Shown: positions 20,230-29,591 of the stretch, one piece after another
Layout of the letters: the number at the start of each line of letters is the position of its first letter
How positions within the stretch are numbered: position 1 is the first letter of the stretch
NCBI RefSeq assembly: GCF_019050325.1
Contig: NZ_VOMB01000016.1
Span: forward strand, 124,001 to 188,000
Direction of reading: 5' to 3'
From: [Mycobacterium] fortunisiensis
GTDB taxonomy: Bacteria > Actinomycetota > Actinomycetes > Mycobacteriales > Mycobacteriaceae
Length of the DNA: 64,000 nucleotides
Notes under the pieces: generated by a model
Seen by the model: only the letters and a program-made list of their open reading frames with translations
Database searches by the model: none
What the model was told of the DNA's origin: nothing
Position numbers and translations under genes: made by a program

Positions 20230-20894
20230 ACGAGTTCGTCAGGGTGATCACCGGGGTGCCGGAGCAGGACGGGGTCGGCACGCTCATGCTGTCCCGGCCC
20301 CCGACCAACGCGCTGACCCGCCAGGTGTACCGCGAGATCATCGCGGCCGCCCACGAGCTCGGTGAACGCCCGGACGTCTCGGTGGTGATCCTGTTCGGCG
20401 GGCACGAGATCTTCTGCGCCGGCGACGACGTGCCCGAGCTGCGCACCCTGAACACCGCCGAGGCCGCCACCGCCGAGGCGGCGCTGCGTCAGTGCGTCGA
20501 GGCGATCGCCGCCATCCCCAAACCGACCGTGGCCGCGATCACGGGTTACGCCCTGGGCAGCGGGCTGAACCTGGCCATGGCGGCCGACTGGCGGGTGGCC
20601 GGTGACAACGTCAAATTCGGGTCGACCGAGATCCTGGCCGGACTGGCGCCCCGCGCCGGCGGCGGCGCACGGCTGGCCCAGGTGATCGGGGCCGGCAAGG
20701 CCAAGGAACTGGTGTTCAGCGGCCGGTTCGTCGGTGCTGAGGAAGCCCGCGAGCTCGGTCTGATCGACCAGATGGTGGCACCCGACCACGTCTACGACGA
20801 GGCACTGGCCTGGGCACGCCGATTCGTCGAGCATCCGGTCGAGGTGCTGGCCGCGGCCAAGGCCGCCGTCGACGGGTGGGTGGACCGGCCCTGA
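20226..20894 (+). CDS. echA17: Enoyl-CoA hydratase/isomerase family protein
   Basis: A 222-residue crotonase-fold protein. The CoA/oxyanion region is [11 protein letters not shown] and [19 protein letters not shown]. Both glutamates that serve as catalytic acids in true hydratases appear present ([10 protein letters not shown] and KAKELVFSG). It ends at [14 protein letters not shown], about 30 residues shorter than my memory of M. tuberculosis EchA17, so the C-terminal helices that pack against neighbouring subunits are missing. Only 34 bp separate its stop from the next ATG, so no frameshift can hide the rest. The hairpin CCCGCC-GAG-GGCGGG (20897-20911) follows. Confidence 0.87.
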   Translation: MNEFVRVITGVPEQDGVGTLMLSRPPTNALTRQVYREIIAAAHELGERPDVSVVILFGGHEIFCAGDDVPELRTLNTAEAATAEAALRQCVEAIAAIPKPTVAAITGYALGSGLNLAMAADWRVAGDNVKFGSTEILAGLAPRAGGGARLAQVIGAGKAKELVFSGRFVGAEEARELGLIDQMVAPDHVYDEALAWARRFVEHPVEVLAAAKAAVDGWVDRP

Positions 20895-20915
20895 CCCCCG
20901 CCGAGGGCGGGCCGT

Positions 20916-20921
20916 TAGGCT
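20916..20921 (+). promoter_or_regulatory. -10 element of the Rv3038c-like methyltransferase gene
   Basis: TAGGCT ends 7 nt before ATG 20929. This predicts a leaderless transcript. Confidence 0.55.
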
Positions 20922-20928
20922 GCCCTGC

Positions 20929-21936
20929 ATGACTGACATCAAGGATTCCGGCACCCCCGCTGCGGTCGACGGGGCCGACATGCCGACTCCTAACCCGCAC
21001 GCCACGGCCGAACAGGTCGAAGCCGCGATGCACGACAGCAAGCTCGCGCAGGTGCTCTACCACGACTGGGAAGCCGAAACCTACGACGAGAAATGGTCGA
21101 TCTCCTACGACCAGCGCTGCATCGACTACGCCCGCGGCCGGTTCGATGCCATCGTTCCCGAGGCCGAGCAGCGGGAACTGCCCTATGACCGCGCCCTGGA
21201 GCTGGGCTGCGGCACCGGGTTCTTCCTGCTCAACCTGATCCAGTCCGGGGTGGCGCGACGCGGTTCGGTGACCGACCTGTCCCCGGGCATGGTGAAGGTG
21301 GCCACCCGCAACGGACAGGGCCTCGGCCTGGACATCGACGGCCGGGTGGCCGACGCCGAGGGCATCCCGTACGAGGACAACACCTTCGACCTCGTGGTCG
21401 GGCACGCCGTGCTGCACCACATCCCCGATGTCGAGCTGTCGCTGCGCGAGGTGGTCCGGGTGCTCAAGCCGGGCGGCCGCTTCGTCTTCGCCGGTGAGCC
21501 CACCACGGTCGGCAACAAGTACGCGCGTGAACTGTCCACGCTGACCTGGCACGCCACCACCAACCTGACCAAGCTGCCGTGGCTGAACGGCTGGCGTCGG
21601 CCGCAGGCCGAACTCGACGAGTCCTCCCGCGCCGCCGCGCTGGAAGCCGTCGTCGATCTGCACACTTTCGACCCGGCCGATCTGGAACGGATGGCCGCCA
21701 ATGCCGGTGCAGTCGAAGTCCGCACTGCCAGTGAGGAATTCACCGCCGCCATGCTGGGCTGGCCGGTGCGCACCTTCGAGGCAGCGGTGCCGCCGGGGCG
21801 GCTGGGCTGGGGCTGGGCCAAGTTCGCGTTCAACAGCTGGACCACCCTGAGTTGGGTGGACGCCAATGTCTGGCGCCGCGTGGTGCCCAAGGGCTGGTTC
21901 TACAACGTGATGGTCACGGGGGTCAAGCCCTCCTGA
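20929..21936 (+). CDS. Class I SAM-dependent methyltransferase (Rv3038c-like)
   Basis: A 335-residue methyltransferase. The SAM motif I is ALELGCGTGFFLLNL (about residues 88-102), the acidic post-I strand is GSVTDLSPGMVKVA, motif II is NTFDLVVGHAVLHHI and motif III is LKPGGRFVFAGEP. The C-terminal 130 residues, rich in Trp, may bind a lipid or isoprenoid substrate, but this is inference. Substrate unknown. Its stop overlaps the probable start of the next gene. Confidence 0.88.
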   Translation: MTDIKDSGTPAAVDGADMPTPNPHATAEQVEAAMHDSKLAQVLYHDWEAETYDEKWSISYDQRCIDYARGRFDAIVPEAEQRELPYDRALELGCGTGFFLLNLIQSGVARRGSVTDLSPGMVKVATRNGQGLGLDIDGRVADAEGIPYEDNTFDLVVGHAVLHHIPDVELSLREVVRVLKPGGRFVFAGEPTTVGNKYARELSTLTWHATTNLTKLPWLNGWRRPQAELDESSRAAALEAVVDLHTFDPADLERMAANAGAVEVRTASEEFTAAMLGWPVRTFEAAVPPGRLGWGWAKFAFNSWTTLSWVDANVWRRVVPKGWFYNVMVTGVKPS

Positions 21937-23120
21937 GCGGTGGGACGGTTTTCGATCCTGCCGCCGTCGCGTACCTGCGTTCGGCGGCAGGGGTGCAGGC
22001 CCTGGGTGAGGTAGCCGGACGCCGCCTCACCGGCACCAGCCTGGTCAGTGACATCGCCGCTGTCCGAACACAATTCGGTGACCGTACCGGAATTCTGGTC
22101 CAGACCGTACAACTGCGCCGCCGCGCACAGGCCAAATTCACCGACCCCGATCGGTGGTTGTTCACCGACGAGGCGCTGCAACAGGCGACGGCCGCACCGG
22201 TGGCCGCCCACCGCGCCCGCAGACTCGCCGGGGCCCGGGTGCACGACGCCACCTGCTCGATCGGCAGTGAGCTTGTGGCACTGCGGGATTGCGCCGCACA
22301 GTTGGTCGGCAGTGATCTCGATCCGGTGCGGTTGGCGATGGCCGCCAACAATCTCGACGACGGCGGTCCCGCTGTCGCGCTGTGCCGGGCCGACGCCCTG
22401 ACCCCGATCACCCGCGACACCGTCGTGATCATCGACCCGGCCCGCCGCTCCGGTGGCCGGCGCCGGTTCGACCCGCGCGCCTACACCCCGGCGCTCGACG
22501 CGGTCCTGGACGTCTACCGCGACCGCGATCTGGTGGTGAAGTGCGCTCCGGGAATCGATTTCGACGAGCTCACCAAGATGGGGTTCGCCGGGGAGATCGA
22601 GGTGACCTCGGTGGGCGGCAGCGTGCGGGAAGCCTGTCTGTGGTCGCCGGGCCTCACCGAGCCCGGGATTCGTCGCCGCGCCAGCCTGTTGGAGACCGGG
22701 GAAGAACTCACCGACGCCGAGCCCGACGACTGCCCGGTGGCGGCGGCCGGCCGCTGGATCGTCGACCCCGACGGGGCGGTGGTACGGGCCGGGCTGGTGC
22801 GCCACTACGCGGCCCGACACGGCCTGTGGCAGCTCGACCCGGACATCGCCTACCTGTCCGGGGACTCCCTGCCGCCCGGAGTGCGTGGTTTCGAAGTGCT
22901 CGACCAACTGCACTTTCACGAGCGCAAACTGCGCGCGGCATTGTCTGCCCACTCGGCGGGAGCACTGGAGATCCTGGTTCGTGGTGTCGACGTGGACCCG
23001 GACGCGCTGCGGGCCCGGATGCGGTTGCGGGGCAGCCGGCACCTCGCCGTGGTGATCGCGCGGCTGGGCTCCGGGGCGGCCGGCCGGGCAACGGCATTCA
23101 TTTGTCGGCCCTCGCGGTGA
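21933..23120 (+). CDS. THUMP-like/class I methyltransferase (Rv3037c-like)
   Basis: A ~395-residue protein. Its centre holds a Rossmann methyltransferase fold (VHDATCSIGSELVALRDC, LVGSDLDPVRLAMAANNL, DTVVIIDPARRSGGRRRF), where DPAR takes the place of the usual motif IV. The C-terminal ~80 residues (FEVLDQLHFHERKLRAAL) fit the THUMP-like domain often found with it. Rv3037c was grouped by others with genes for methylglucose lipopolysaccharides, though an RNA target is equally plausible from the motifs. The start is uncertain: no ATG or GTG fits, and CTG 21933, overlapping the previous stop (CTGA), is the best candidate. Confidence 0.8.
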   Translation: MSGGTVFDPAAVAYLRSAAGVQALGEVAGRRLTGTSLVSDIAAVRTQFGDRTGILVQTVQLRRRAQAKFTDPDRWLFTDEALQQATAAPVAAHRARRLAGARVHDATCSIGSELVALRDCAAQLVGSDLDPVRLAMAANNLDDGGPAVALCRADALTPITRDTVVIIDPARRSGGRRRFDPRAYTPALDAVLDVYRDRDLVVKCAPGIDFDELTKMGFAGEIEVTSVGGSVREACLWSPGLTEPGIRRRASLLETGEELTDAEPDDCPVAAAGRWIVDPDGAVVRAGLVRHYAARHGLWQLDPDIAYLSGDSLPPGVRGFEVLDQLHFHERKLRAALSAHSAGALEILVRGVDVDPDALRARMRLRGSRHLAVVIARLGSGAAGRATAFICRPSR

Positions 23121-23197
23121 GCGCCCACGTATTCTGGAGGCCACATGCGCCGGTGACTCAGCCGGTGTGGGTTGACCGCCTACGAGGACGACTGAGG

Positions 23198-23890
23198 ATG
23201 CGAATTTCCCCCGTGACAGCGCTGCTGACGGCCGGCGTGCTGTTCGCCTGGCTCGGTGTGCCGGTGGCCACTGCGCAGCCGGCATGCGCCGATCTCAGCG
23301 GGACCGTCGACGCCGACCAGACGTGTCAGGTCCACACCGCCAACGCCACCTACACGCTGGACTACACGTTCCCGGTCGACTATCCCGATCAGCGGGCGGT
23401 CGCCGATTACCTGATCCAGACCCGCGACGGATTCGTCAACGTCTCGGACATGCCCGGATCACGCGACCAGCCCTACGTTCTGGACGCCAGGGGCACCGGC
23501 TACAGCTCCGGGACCCCGCCGCAGACCCGGAGCCTGGTGTTCGAGGTCTTCCAGAACGTCGGCGGCGCCCACCCGCAGACCTGGTACAAGGCGTTCAACT
23601 ACAACGTCGCCACCCGGGCACCGATCACCTTCGACACCCTGTTCAAGCCGGGCGCCAAACCCTTGGACGTGATCTTCCCGATCGTGCAACGCGAACTGCA
23701 GAAACAATCCGGGGTGGAGCAGGCGATCCCACCCGCCATCGGCCTCGACCCGGCGCACTACCAGAACTTCGTCCTCACCGACGACTCGTTGATCTTCTTC
23801 TTCGGTCAGGGTGAGCTGCTGTCCGAGGCGGCCGGCGCCGTACAGGCCGCCGTTCCGCGCTCCGCGGTGGCGGCCTTACTGGCCCTGTGA
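23198..23890 (+). CDS. Secreted DUF3298-type protein (TB22.2-like)
   Basis: A 230-residue exported protein. The signal peptide is [20 protein letters not shown] with cleavage likely near ATAQPA (residue ~28). The mature part has one cysteine pair (ACADLSG and TCQVH), and its C-terminal half (PITFDTLFKPGAKPLDVIFP, NFVLTDDSLIFFFGQGELL) matches the DUF3298 domain, known from RsiV-like and secreted proteins. It corresponds to M. tuberculosis culture-filtrate protein TB22.2 (Rv3036c) by sequence memory and position. Function unknown. GAGGA lies upstream of the ATG. Confidence 0.88.
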   Translation: MRISPVTALLTAGVLFAWLGVPVATAQPACADLSGTVDADQTCQVHTANATYTLDYTFPVDYPDQRAVADYLIQTRDGFVNVSDMPGSRDQPYVLDARGTGYSSGTPPQTRSLVFEVFQNVGGAHPQTWYKAFNYNVATRAPITFDTLFKPGAKPLDVIFPIVQRELQKQSGVEQAIPPAIGLDPAHYQNFVLTDDSLIFFFGQGELLSEAAGAVQAAVPRSAVAALLAL

Positions 23891-23899
23891 CCGCGCGGC

Positions 23900-25183
23900 T
23901 CAGGCCGGCGCGAAACCGTACACCTGACCGTCACTCGTCGCGGTGACGATCCGATGATCGGCGCCGATCGACACCCCGACCGGCCAGCCCGTCGCCTCCG
24001 GCACCGGATAGCTGTTCAGGGTGTGCCCGTCACCGGAGTCGAACACCAGCAGGCTCTGACCGTGACCGCCCTCGCGGGCCACCGCGTAGCCGACATCTCC
24101 GGCACGGCTGGCCGTGGTCAGCGGCACCACGTCGTCACGGGTCCAGGCCACCTCGCCGTGATCGCCGGCGTCGCGCACCGCGGTCAGCTTGGCGTCCGGC
24201 CCGCCGCCGGCCACGATCAACCCGTCCGGTGACACCGACGGTGGGGTCTGGGCCAGATAGTTCAGCGGCACCGACCATTTGGCCGAGCCGTCCGCGGAAT
24301 TCAGGGCCCACAGCCTCTGGTCGCGGCCGTTGACGTACACCGTCGAACCGTCGGCCGACAGCACCGGCGAGGCCAGCGGGCCGCGACCCACCGCGTCACT
24401 CGTCCACTCCTGCGTCAGCAACGTCTGCTCCCCGGGGTGATAGCGCAGCCCGACCAGTACCGGCGCCGCCGCGCCCGGCTGCCACACGCTGAGCACCACG
24501 ATCCGGGCCGCAGCGGAGAACGCCGGTGCGGCCGCCACCGGGCACCGGGACCGGGCCGGCTGACAGTCAGCCAGCCCACGCTCGGAATCCGTCGGGTCCA
24601 CACCGGCGACCAGGTCCAGCGGCGTTCCCTCGACCGTGCCGCGATGGCCGTTGAACACCAACACCTGGCCGAGGTGGGTCACCACCAGCAACTGTCCGTC
24701 ATCGAGCAGGCGGGGCGTGGTGGGCATGCCGATGACCGGCTGACGCCAGCGGATCCACTGGGTCGGTGGGAAGGACAGGATGGTGCCGGGCTGGCCCACG
24801 TAGAGGTTGTCGAACCCGTCGAACAGCGGACTCGACCAGCCACCGCCCAGCACCAATCGGGTACACCAGCGCTGGCGGGCGTTGTTGTCCGCCTCCCACA
24901 CCATCAGCGAACAACCGCCGGCGGTCTGGGCGTTGGCGGCCAGGTACCCACTCGCACCGAGTGCCACCTGGGCGCCCAGCTCACCCTTCACCGAGCGGCT
25001 CCACTCCAGCTGAAGCGCCTCGGCGCCGCGGGAAAGGGTGTAACTGCTGTTGGCGGCGTCTCCGTACTGGGCCGACCAGCCCTGCCCGGCGCGCGCGTCC
25101 ACCCAGCTGTCGGTGTTCTGGCAACCCGTGAGCAGGCCCGTGAACAGCACTGCGACCGCCAGTGCAAGGTATCGCCGGAACAC
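23900..25183 (-). CDS. Lipoprotein with PQQ-type beta-propeller (Rv3035-like)
   Basis: A 427-residue lipoprotein. The signal peptide ends at LLTGCQ (Cys21). The rest repeats short blades with the Trp/Gly pattern of PQQ-type propellers (DSAKWSVPLNYLAQTPPSVS; DNLYVGQPGTILSFPPTQW), suggesting seven or eight blades anchored on the outer face of the membrane. No PQQ-binding catalytic residues were confirmed, so a scaffold or binding role, like BamB, is as likely as an enzyme. GAAAGGAC precedes the ATG. It is divergent from the acyltransferase gene, as in H37Rv. Confidence 0.87.
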   Translation of the reverse strand: MFRRYLALAVAVLFTGLLTGCQNTDSWVDARAGQGWSAQYGDAANSSYTLSRGAEALQLEWSRSVKGELGAQVALGASGYLAANAQTAGGCSLMVWEADNNARQRWCTRLVLGGGWSSPLFDGFDNLYVGQPGTILSFPPTQWIRWRQPVIGMPTTPRLLDDGQLLVVTHLGQVLVFNGHRGTVEGTPLDLVAGVDPTDSERGLADCQPARSRCPVAAAPAFSAAARIVVLSVWQPGAAAPVLVGLRYHPGEQTLLTQEWTSDAVGRGPLASPVLSADGSTVYVNGRDQRLWALNSADGSAKWSVPLNYLAQTPPSVSPDGLIVAGGGPDAKLTAVRDAGDHGEVAWTRDDVVPLTTASRAGDVGYAVAREGGHGQSLLVFDSGDGHTLNSYPVPEATGWPVGVSIGADHRIVTATSDGQVYGFAPA

Positions 25184-25300
25184 GATGTCCTTTCGTCGCC
25201 GAACACGCCTGGGGCTCGTATTTTGGGGCCCAGGTGAGGGTAACCCGGTCCCCGGTGGGCGGGAGCGCGGCGACCCGGGAAGGCTGTGGGCGTCGTCGCG

Positions 25301-25306
25301 TAGGCT
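25301..25306 (+). promoter_or_regulatory. -10 element of the hexapeptide acyltransferase gene
   Basis: TAGGCT ends 8 nt before ATG 25315. The gene has no Shine-Dalgarno sequence. Confidence 0.5.
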
Positions 25307-25314
25307 GTCCGGCC

Positions 25315-26058
25315 ATGACGACGATGTGGGGCGCCCCGATTCACAAGCGCTGGCGGGGCTCGCGGCTGCGTGATCCGCGCCAGGCGGATTTCCTGACGAA
25401 AGCGTCGCTCAAATGGGTGATCGACAACCGTGCCTACACCCCGTGGTACCTGGTGCGGTACTGGCGGCTGCTGAAGTTCAAGCTGGCCAACCCGCACATC
25501 ATCACCCGCGGCATGGTCTTCCTCGGCAAGGGGGTGGAGATCCAGTGCACCCCGGAGCTGGCCCAGATGGAGATCGGTCGCTGGGTGCACATCGGTGACA
25601 AGAACACCATCCGCTGCCACGAGGGATCACTGCGTATCGGCGACAAGGTGGTGCTGGGCCGCGACAACGTGATCAACACCTATCTCGACATCGAGCTCGG
25701 TGACTCGGCGCTGATGGCCGACTGGTGCTACGTCTGCGACTTCGACCACAAGATGGACAACGTCGACATGCCGATCAAGGACCAGGGCATCATCAAGGGC
25801 CCGGTGCGCATCGGTCCCGACACCTGGATCGCCGCGAAGGTCACCGTGCTGCGCAACACCTCGGTCGGTCGAGGCTGCGTGCTGGGTGCACATGCCGTGG
25901 TCAAGGGGGAGATCCCCGACTATTCGATCGCGGTCGGGGCCCCGGCCAAGGTGGTCAAGAACCGCAAGCTGGACTGGGAGACGTCGGCCGCCGAGCGTGC
26001 CGAACTCGCCGCCGCGCTGGCCGACATCGAACGCAAGAAGAAGGCCGCCAGCAACTGA
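25315..26058 (+). CDS. Left-handed beta-helix acyltransferase (Rv3034c-like)
   Basis: A 247-residue acetyltransferase of the hexapeptide-repeat family. From about residue 75 to 220 it shows [LIV]-G-x-x-x-x repeats (GRWVHIGDKNTIRC, LRIGDKVVLGRDNVI, GPVRIGPDTWIAAKVTVL, VGRGCVLGAHAVV), and VGAPAKVV closes the coil. The N-terminal ~75 residues are an extra helical cap. In the H37Rv order this gene (Rv3034c) belongs to the MGLP gene group and is a candidate for acylating the polysaccharide; the exact acyl acceptor is not shown here. Confidence 0.87.
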   Translation: MTTMWGAPIHKRWRGSRLRDPRQADFLTKASLKWVIDNRAYTPWYLVRYWRLLKFKLANPHIITRGMVFLGKGVEIQCTPELAQMEIGRWVHIGDKNTIRCHEGSLRIGDKVVLGRDNVINTYLDIELGDSALMADWCYVCDFDHKMDNVDMPIKDQGIIKGPVRIGPDTWIAAKVTVLRNTSVGRGCVLGAHAVVKGEIPDYSIAVGAPAKVVKNRKLDWETSAAERAELAAALADIERKKKAASN

Positions 26059-26076
26059 CCGGCAACCCCGGCAACC

Positions 26077-26661
26077 TCAGGCGCCGTTGCACACCCCGGA
26101 CTCGCGGATCACGTTCCCGTAGACCTGCGCCGTGGCGATGTTGGCGTTGATGAACCCGGACGGCTGTTGCTGTCGCATCTTGTCGCTGATCTGGGTCAGC
26201 TGGAACCACAGGTGGTAGATCGAGTCACCGTTGTACAGCGGTGAGTACTGGCTGTGGTCGGGGTAATTGGTGATGTAGAGCGTGTGGGCGCGGGAATCCA
26301 GGAACGCCGCCGACTGGTCGATGTTCGCCTGGACGGCGTCGCCGGCGGCCTGGACGCCGGGCTCGGTCCAGTAATCGCCGTGCTCACCCAGGAAATGCTG
26401 GAAGCCCACGATCTGGCTCATCAAGGTGTCGTACTGGGCGTTGAACCACTGGCAGGACTCGCGCTGGGCGTCGATCTGCTCGGGCGTGACGCGAACCTGC
26501 CACAGGTTGTAGGGGAACACCGTGTAGTTCGGCGCCCAGTCCGACGGGTGGGGTTCGAACACGGGCAGGCTGGGCTCGGCCGACGCCGGTGCGGCGAGGC
26601 CGAGCGCAACGAAGGCGCCGACGAGCGCAGCGCACGCGGGGTGATTGCGGGTCCGGGCCAC
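26077..26661 (-). CDS. Secreted protein of unknown function (Rv3033-like)
   Basis: A 194-residue protein with a signal peptide (RNHPACAALVGAFVALGLAA, cleavage near ASA at residue ~29). The mature part is helical (VTPEQIDAQRESCQWFNAQY; DTLMSQIVGFQHFLG) with cysteines in ESCQW and the final VCNGA, likely a disulphide. GTG 26659-26661 is the first start followed by a signal peptide. It sits downstream of the glycosyltransferase gene on the same strand, within the MGLP gene group. Function unknown. Confidence 0.8.
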   Translation of the reverse strand: MARTRNHPACAALVGAFVALGLAAPASAEPSLPVFEPHPSDWAPNYTVFPYNLWQVRVTPEQIDAQRESCQWFNAQYDTLMSQIVGFQHFLGEHGDYWTEPGVQAAGDAVQANIDQSAAFLDSRAHTLYITNYPDHSQYSPLYNGDSIYHLWFQLTQISDKMRQQQPSGFINANIATAQVYGNVIRESGVCNGA

Positions 26662-26710
26662 GCCTCGATTGTGCTCGGTGTGGGCCGGGTGCGGCGGCGG
26701 ATCGGTCAAT

Positions 26711-27952
26711 TCAGCGGTCGGGCAACGCGTGTTCGACGATCGGACGGCGCGGATGGGGTTCCCGTTCGGCCCGTTTGGCCGCCAGATACACCTGACTGGT
26801 CTCGGCGGCCACAGTGTGCCAGTCGAAGTCGGCGCTGAGCCGTTCGCGGGCGGCGAGTGCTCGCCGCTGCGCGGCCTTCGGATCGTCGAGCACGGCACGC
26901 ACCGCCGCCGTCAGGCCCGCCACATCCCGTGGTGCGAAGGACATTCCGGTCTGCCCGTCGATCACCGCTTCGCCGAGGCCGCCGACGTTGGAGGTGACCA
27001 GCGGGGTTCCCGTGGCCGCCGCCTCCAGGGCCACGATGCCGAACGGTTCGTAGTGGCTGGGCAGCACGGCTGCGTCGGCGGCCTGCAGCGCGCTCACCAA
27101 GTCGTCATGGCCGAGCCGACCGACGAAGCGGGTTGCCTTGACCACCTTGTGCTTTCGGGCCTGCTCGACGAGCCATTCCTGCTGGGTGCCGTCGCCGGCG
27201 ATGGTCAGTGTGGTGCCGGGATGGGCGCGGCGGATCCGGGGGAGCGCGGCGATGGCCTCCTGGATGCCCTTCTCGTACTCCAGCCGGCCCACGTAGAGCA
27301 GCTGCGGCGGGCCCTGCCGCGGCCGGCGCGGCGCGAACGGCCACAGGTCGGCATCGATGCCGTTGCGGATCACCCTGATCTCGGAGAGGTCAGGTCCGAA
27401 CAGTTGGGTGATCTCCTCGCTCATGGATGCCGAGCAGGTGATGAGCGAATCGGATTCGCGCACCAGCCACGACTCCACGGCATGCACCTGGCGGCTGATC
27501 GGCCCGGAAACCCACCCCGAGTGCCGACCGGCTTCGGTGGCGTGGATGGTGGAAACCAGTGGGACGTCGAAAAATTCGGCCAGGGCGATGGCTGGGTGCG
27601 CGACCAGCCAGTCGTGGGCGTGGACGAGGTCGGGAACCCACCGGTCACCCGAATTGTCTTTGACGGCAAGGCCGGTGCGCACCATCGCATGCCCCATGGC
27701 CAAGGTCCAGGCCATCATGTCGGTGCCGAACTCGAACTCGTGTGGATCCTGAGCGGCGGCAACCACCCGGACCCCCTCACTGATCTCGTCGGTCGAGGGG
27801 TGGGTGCTAGGGTCGGTGTCGGTGGGCCTGCGGCTGAGCACCACGACCTCGTGGCCGGCCTCGACCAGCGCGGTGGCCAGGTGGTGCACGTGTCGACCCA
27901 GACCGCCGACGACGACGGGCGGGTATTCCCAGGACACCATCAGGATCTTCAT
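26711..27952 (-). CDS. GT4-type alpha-glucosyltransferase (Rv3032-like)
   Basis: A 413-residue GT-B glycosyltransferase. The N-terminal domain begins MKILMVSWEYPPVVVGGLGR with the Gly-rich acceptor loop. The C-terminal domain has LLYVGRLEYEKGIQEAIAAL and the family 4 E-x7-E motif (YEPFGIVALEAAATGTPLV). Rv3032 elongates the alpha-1,4-glucan of MGLP and contributes to glycogen-like glucan. A longer open frame upstream lacks family sequence, so I use ATG 27950-27952. Next to the GH57 branching enzyme and the methyltransferase, this forms the MGLP operon. Confidence 0.93.
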   Translation of the reverse strand: MKILMVSWEYPPVVVGGLGRHVHHLATALVEAGHEVVVLSRRPTDTDPSTHPSTDEISEGVRVVAAAQDPHEFEFGTDMMAWTLAMGHAMVRTGLAVKDNSGDRWVPDLVHAHDWLVAHPAIALAEFFDVPLVSTIHATEAGRHSGWVSGPISRQVHAVESWLVRESDSLITCSASMSEEITQLFGPDLSEIRVIRNGIDADLWPFAPRRPRQGPPQLLYVGRLEYEKGIQEAIAALPRIRRAHPGTTLTIAGDGTQQEWLVEQARKHKVVKATRFVGRLGHDDLVSALQAADAAVLPSHYEPFGIVALEAAATGTPLVTSNVGGLGEAVIDGQTGMSFAPRDVAGLTAAVRAVLDDPKAAQRRALAARERLSADFDWHTVAAETSQVYLAAKRAEREPHPRRPIVEHALPDR

Positions 27953-27974
27953 GACTGCGTGCCTTCGTACCGGT

Positions 27975-28035
27975 GCGAGCGTGCGCACAATGCTGAGGAT
28001 TTGCGGGGTGTCGAGCGGCAGACGCGCACGCTCGC
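27975..28035. repeat. Inverted repeat between the two glucan enzymes
   Basis: GCGAGCGTGCGC (27975-27986) and its exact complement (28024-28035) flank a 37-bp centre. It lies between two genes on the same strand (stop of the GH57 gene at 28044, glycosyltransferase start at 27952) and may attenuate read-through. Confidence 0.5.
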
Positions 28036-28043
28036 GCTGGTGG

Positions 28044-29591
28044 TCATTTTGGCAGACGCCGGGCGTCGAGGGCACCGAACAGGCCGTCGGCCTTGTTCCA
28101 CCCGTCGGCCAGCCGCTCGGCGTGATCGCGACGGCCCGAGGCCAGCGCGTCGGAGATCTCGCGGGTGGCGTGGGCATGCAGGTGGGCCCGGTAGCGGGCG
28201 TACTCGGCGGCAGAATCCTTGCTCACCATGAACGGCCAGTCGCTGGACACCGTCAGCAGCGTCTCCCGCAGGATCTGGTCGGCCACCCGATCCCGCGGCG
28301 TCGGCGCACCGACGGTGGCGTGCTGGGTGAGCGCCTTGTCCACGGTGCTCAGGGCCCCGTCGACCACCTCGCTGTTGAGCTGCACCAGGTCGGACACCTT
28401 CTCGCCGTTCCAGACCTGCCAGTCCTTGCCCGAACCCCACGAGCTGGGCGGCAATTCCGTTGGGGCACCGACGAATCCGTCGGCCTTGGCGTCCGACAAC
28501 GTGCCCACCCGGACGCCGGCCGCGGGCAGGGCCCGCAGCACCCGGCCCAGCCACTCCGGACCCTCGTACCACCAGTGCCCGAACAGCTCGGTGTCGAACG
28601 CGGCCACCACATGCGCCGGACGACCGATCCGCTCGCTCTCGCTGACGAGCCGGCGACGGACCACCCCGACGAAGTCGGCGACATGCTCGTCGATCGCCCG
28701 GTCGGCGCGCTGCGGGTCGTAGGGCGCCTTCTCCGCCGAGGGCACATTGCGGCCGGTGACCCGGGAGGGCTTGAGGCCGGTGGTGTGGTCGTAGGTGTGG
28801 AAGTCGCGGTAGGCGGCGTGCCCGGGATAACCAGACTTGGGTGACCACACGCGGTAGCTGACCTGAAGATCGCGGCCGAAGGCGACCACATCGGAGTCGC
28901 CGACCGGCCGGCCCAGCGCGGTGTCACCGTGCAGGGACGGCCCGTCCACCATGAAATGCCCGACACCGGCCGCGGCGTAGCCGGTTTCCATTCCTGGGGC
29001 ATACGCGCATTCCGGTGCCCAAATGCCAACCGGGGTATGGGCGAAACGCAGCTGGGCGTCGGCCAGCCCTTCGCGCAGCGCGAATTCGCGCAACCGGGGG
29101 TTGAGCAGCGGTTGGAACGGATGGGCCAGCGGCCCGCCGAGCAGTTCGATGGTCTCGGCGTCGATCAGGGAGCGCAACAATCCGTTGGCACCGTGGCGCC
29201 AGTGGGTGGCGAACTCCTCGATCGCCGCGCCGGCCTCGGCGTACTCACGAATCCCGAACTGCCGCAAACCTTCCGGCTCACGCAGCGTCGTTGCTTCCTG
29301 GGCCCGCAACTGCCAGTTGGCCAACCAGTGGTGCATCCCGGTCAGGCAGTACGGATCATCGAGTTGTGCGGTGACCACCGGCGTCATGCCGAGGGTGATC
29401 AGATGCCGGCGATCCTCGGCGGCCAGGCCACGCAGCACCCGCATCAACGGCAGGTACGCCGCCGCCCAGGACTGGTAGAGCCATTCCTCGCCGACCGGCC
29501 AGCGACCGTGATGGGCCAACCAGGGCAGGTGGGTGTGCAGGACGAGCGTGAATAACCCGGGTACCGGCTCGGGGTCGGGATTGGAGGTCAC
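28044..29591 (-). CDS. GH57 1,4-alpha-glucan branching enzyme (Rv3031-like)
   Basis: A 515-residue glycoside hydrolase family 57 protein that introduces alpha-1,6 branches into the glucan used for MGLP. The five GH57 regions are visible: HTHLPWLAHHG at the N-terminus, GMTPVVTAQL, GIWAPECAY (catalytic nucleophile Glu), AAFDTELFGHWW (acid/base Asp), and WNGEKVSDLV with the nearby helical C-terminal domain. Start is GTG, overlapping the methyltransferase stop (GTGA at 29588-29591), so the two are translated together. It is distinct from the GH13 branching enzyme GlgB, which is not in the window. Confidence 0.92.
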   Translation of the reverse strand: MTSNPDPEPVPGLFTLVLHTHLPWLAHHGRWPVGEEWLYQSWAAAYLPLMRVLRGLAAEDRRHLITLGMTPVVTAQLDDPYCLTGMHHWLANWQLRAQEATTLREPEGLRQFGIREYAEAGAAIEEFATHWRHGANGLLRSLIDAETIELLGGPLAHPFQPLLNPRLREFALREGLADAQLRFAHTPVGIWAPECAYAPGMETGYAAAGVGHFMVDGPSLHGDTALGRPVGDSDVVAFGRDLQVSYRVWSPKSGYPGHAAYRDFHTYDHTTGLKPSRVTGRNVPSAEKAPYDPQRADRAIDEHVADFVGVVRRRLVSESERIGRPAHVVAAFDTELFGHWWYEGPEWLGRVLRALPAAGVRVGTLSDAKADGFVGAPTELPPSSWGSGKDWQVWNGEKVSDLVQLNSEVVDGALSTVDKALTQHATVGAPTPRDRVADQILRETLLTVSSDWPFMVSKDSAAEYARYRAHLHAHATREISDALASGRRDHAERLADGWNKADGLFGALDARRLPK

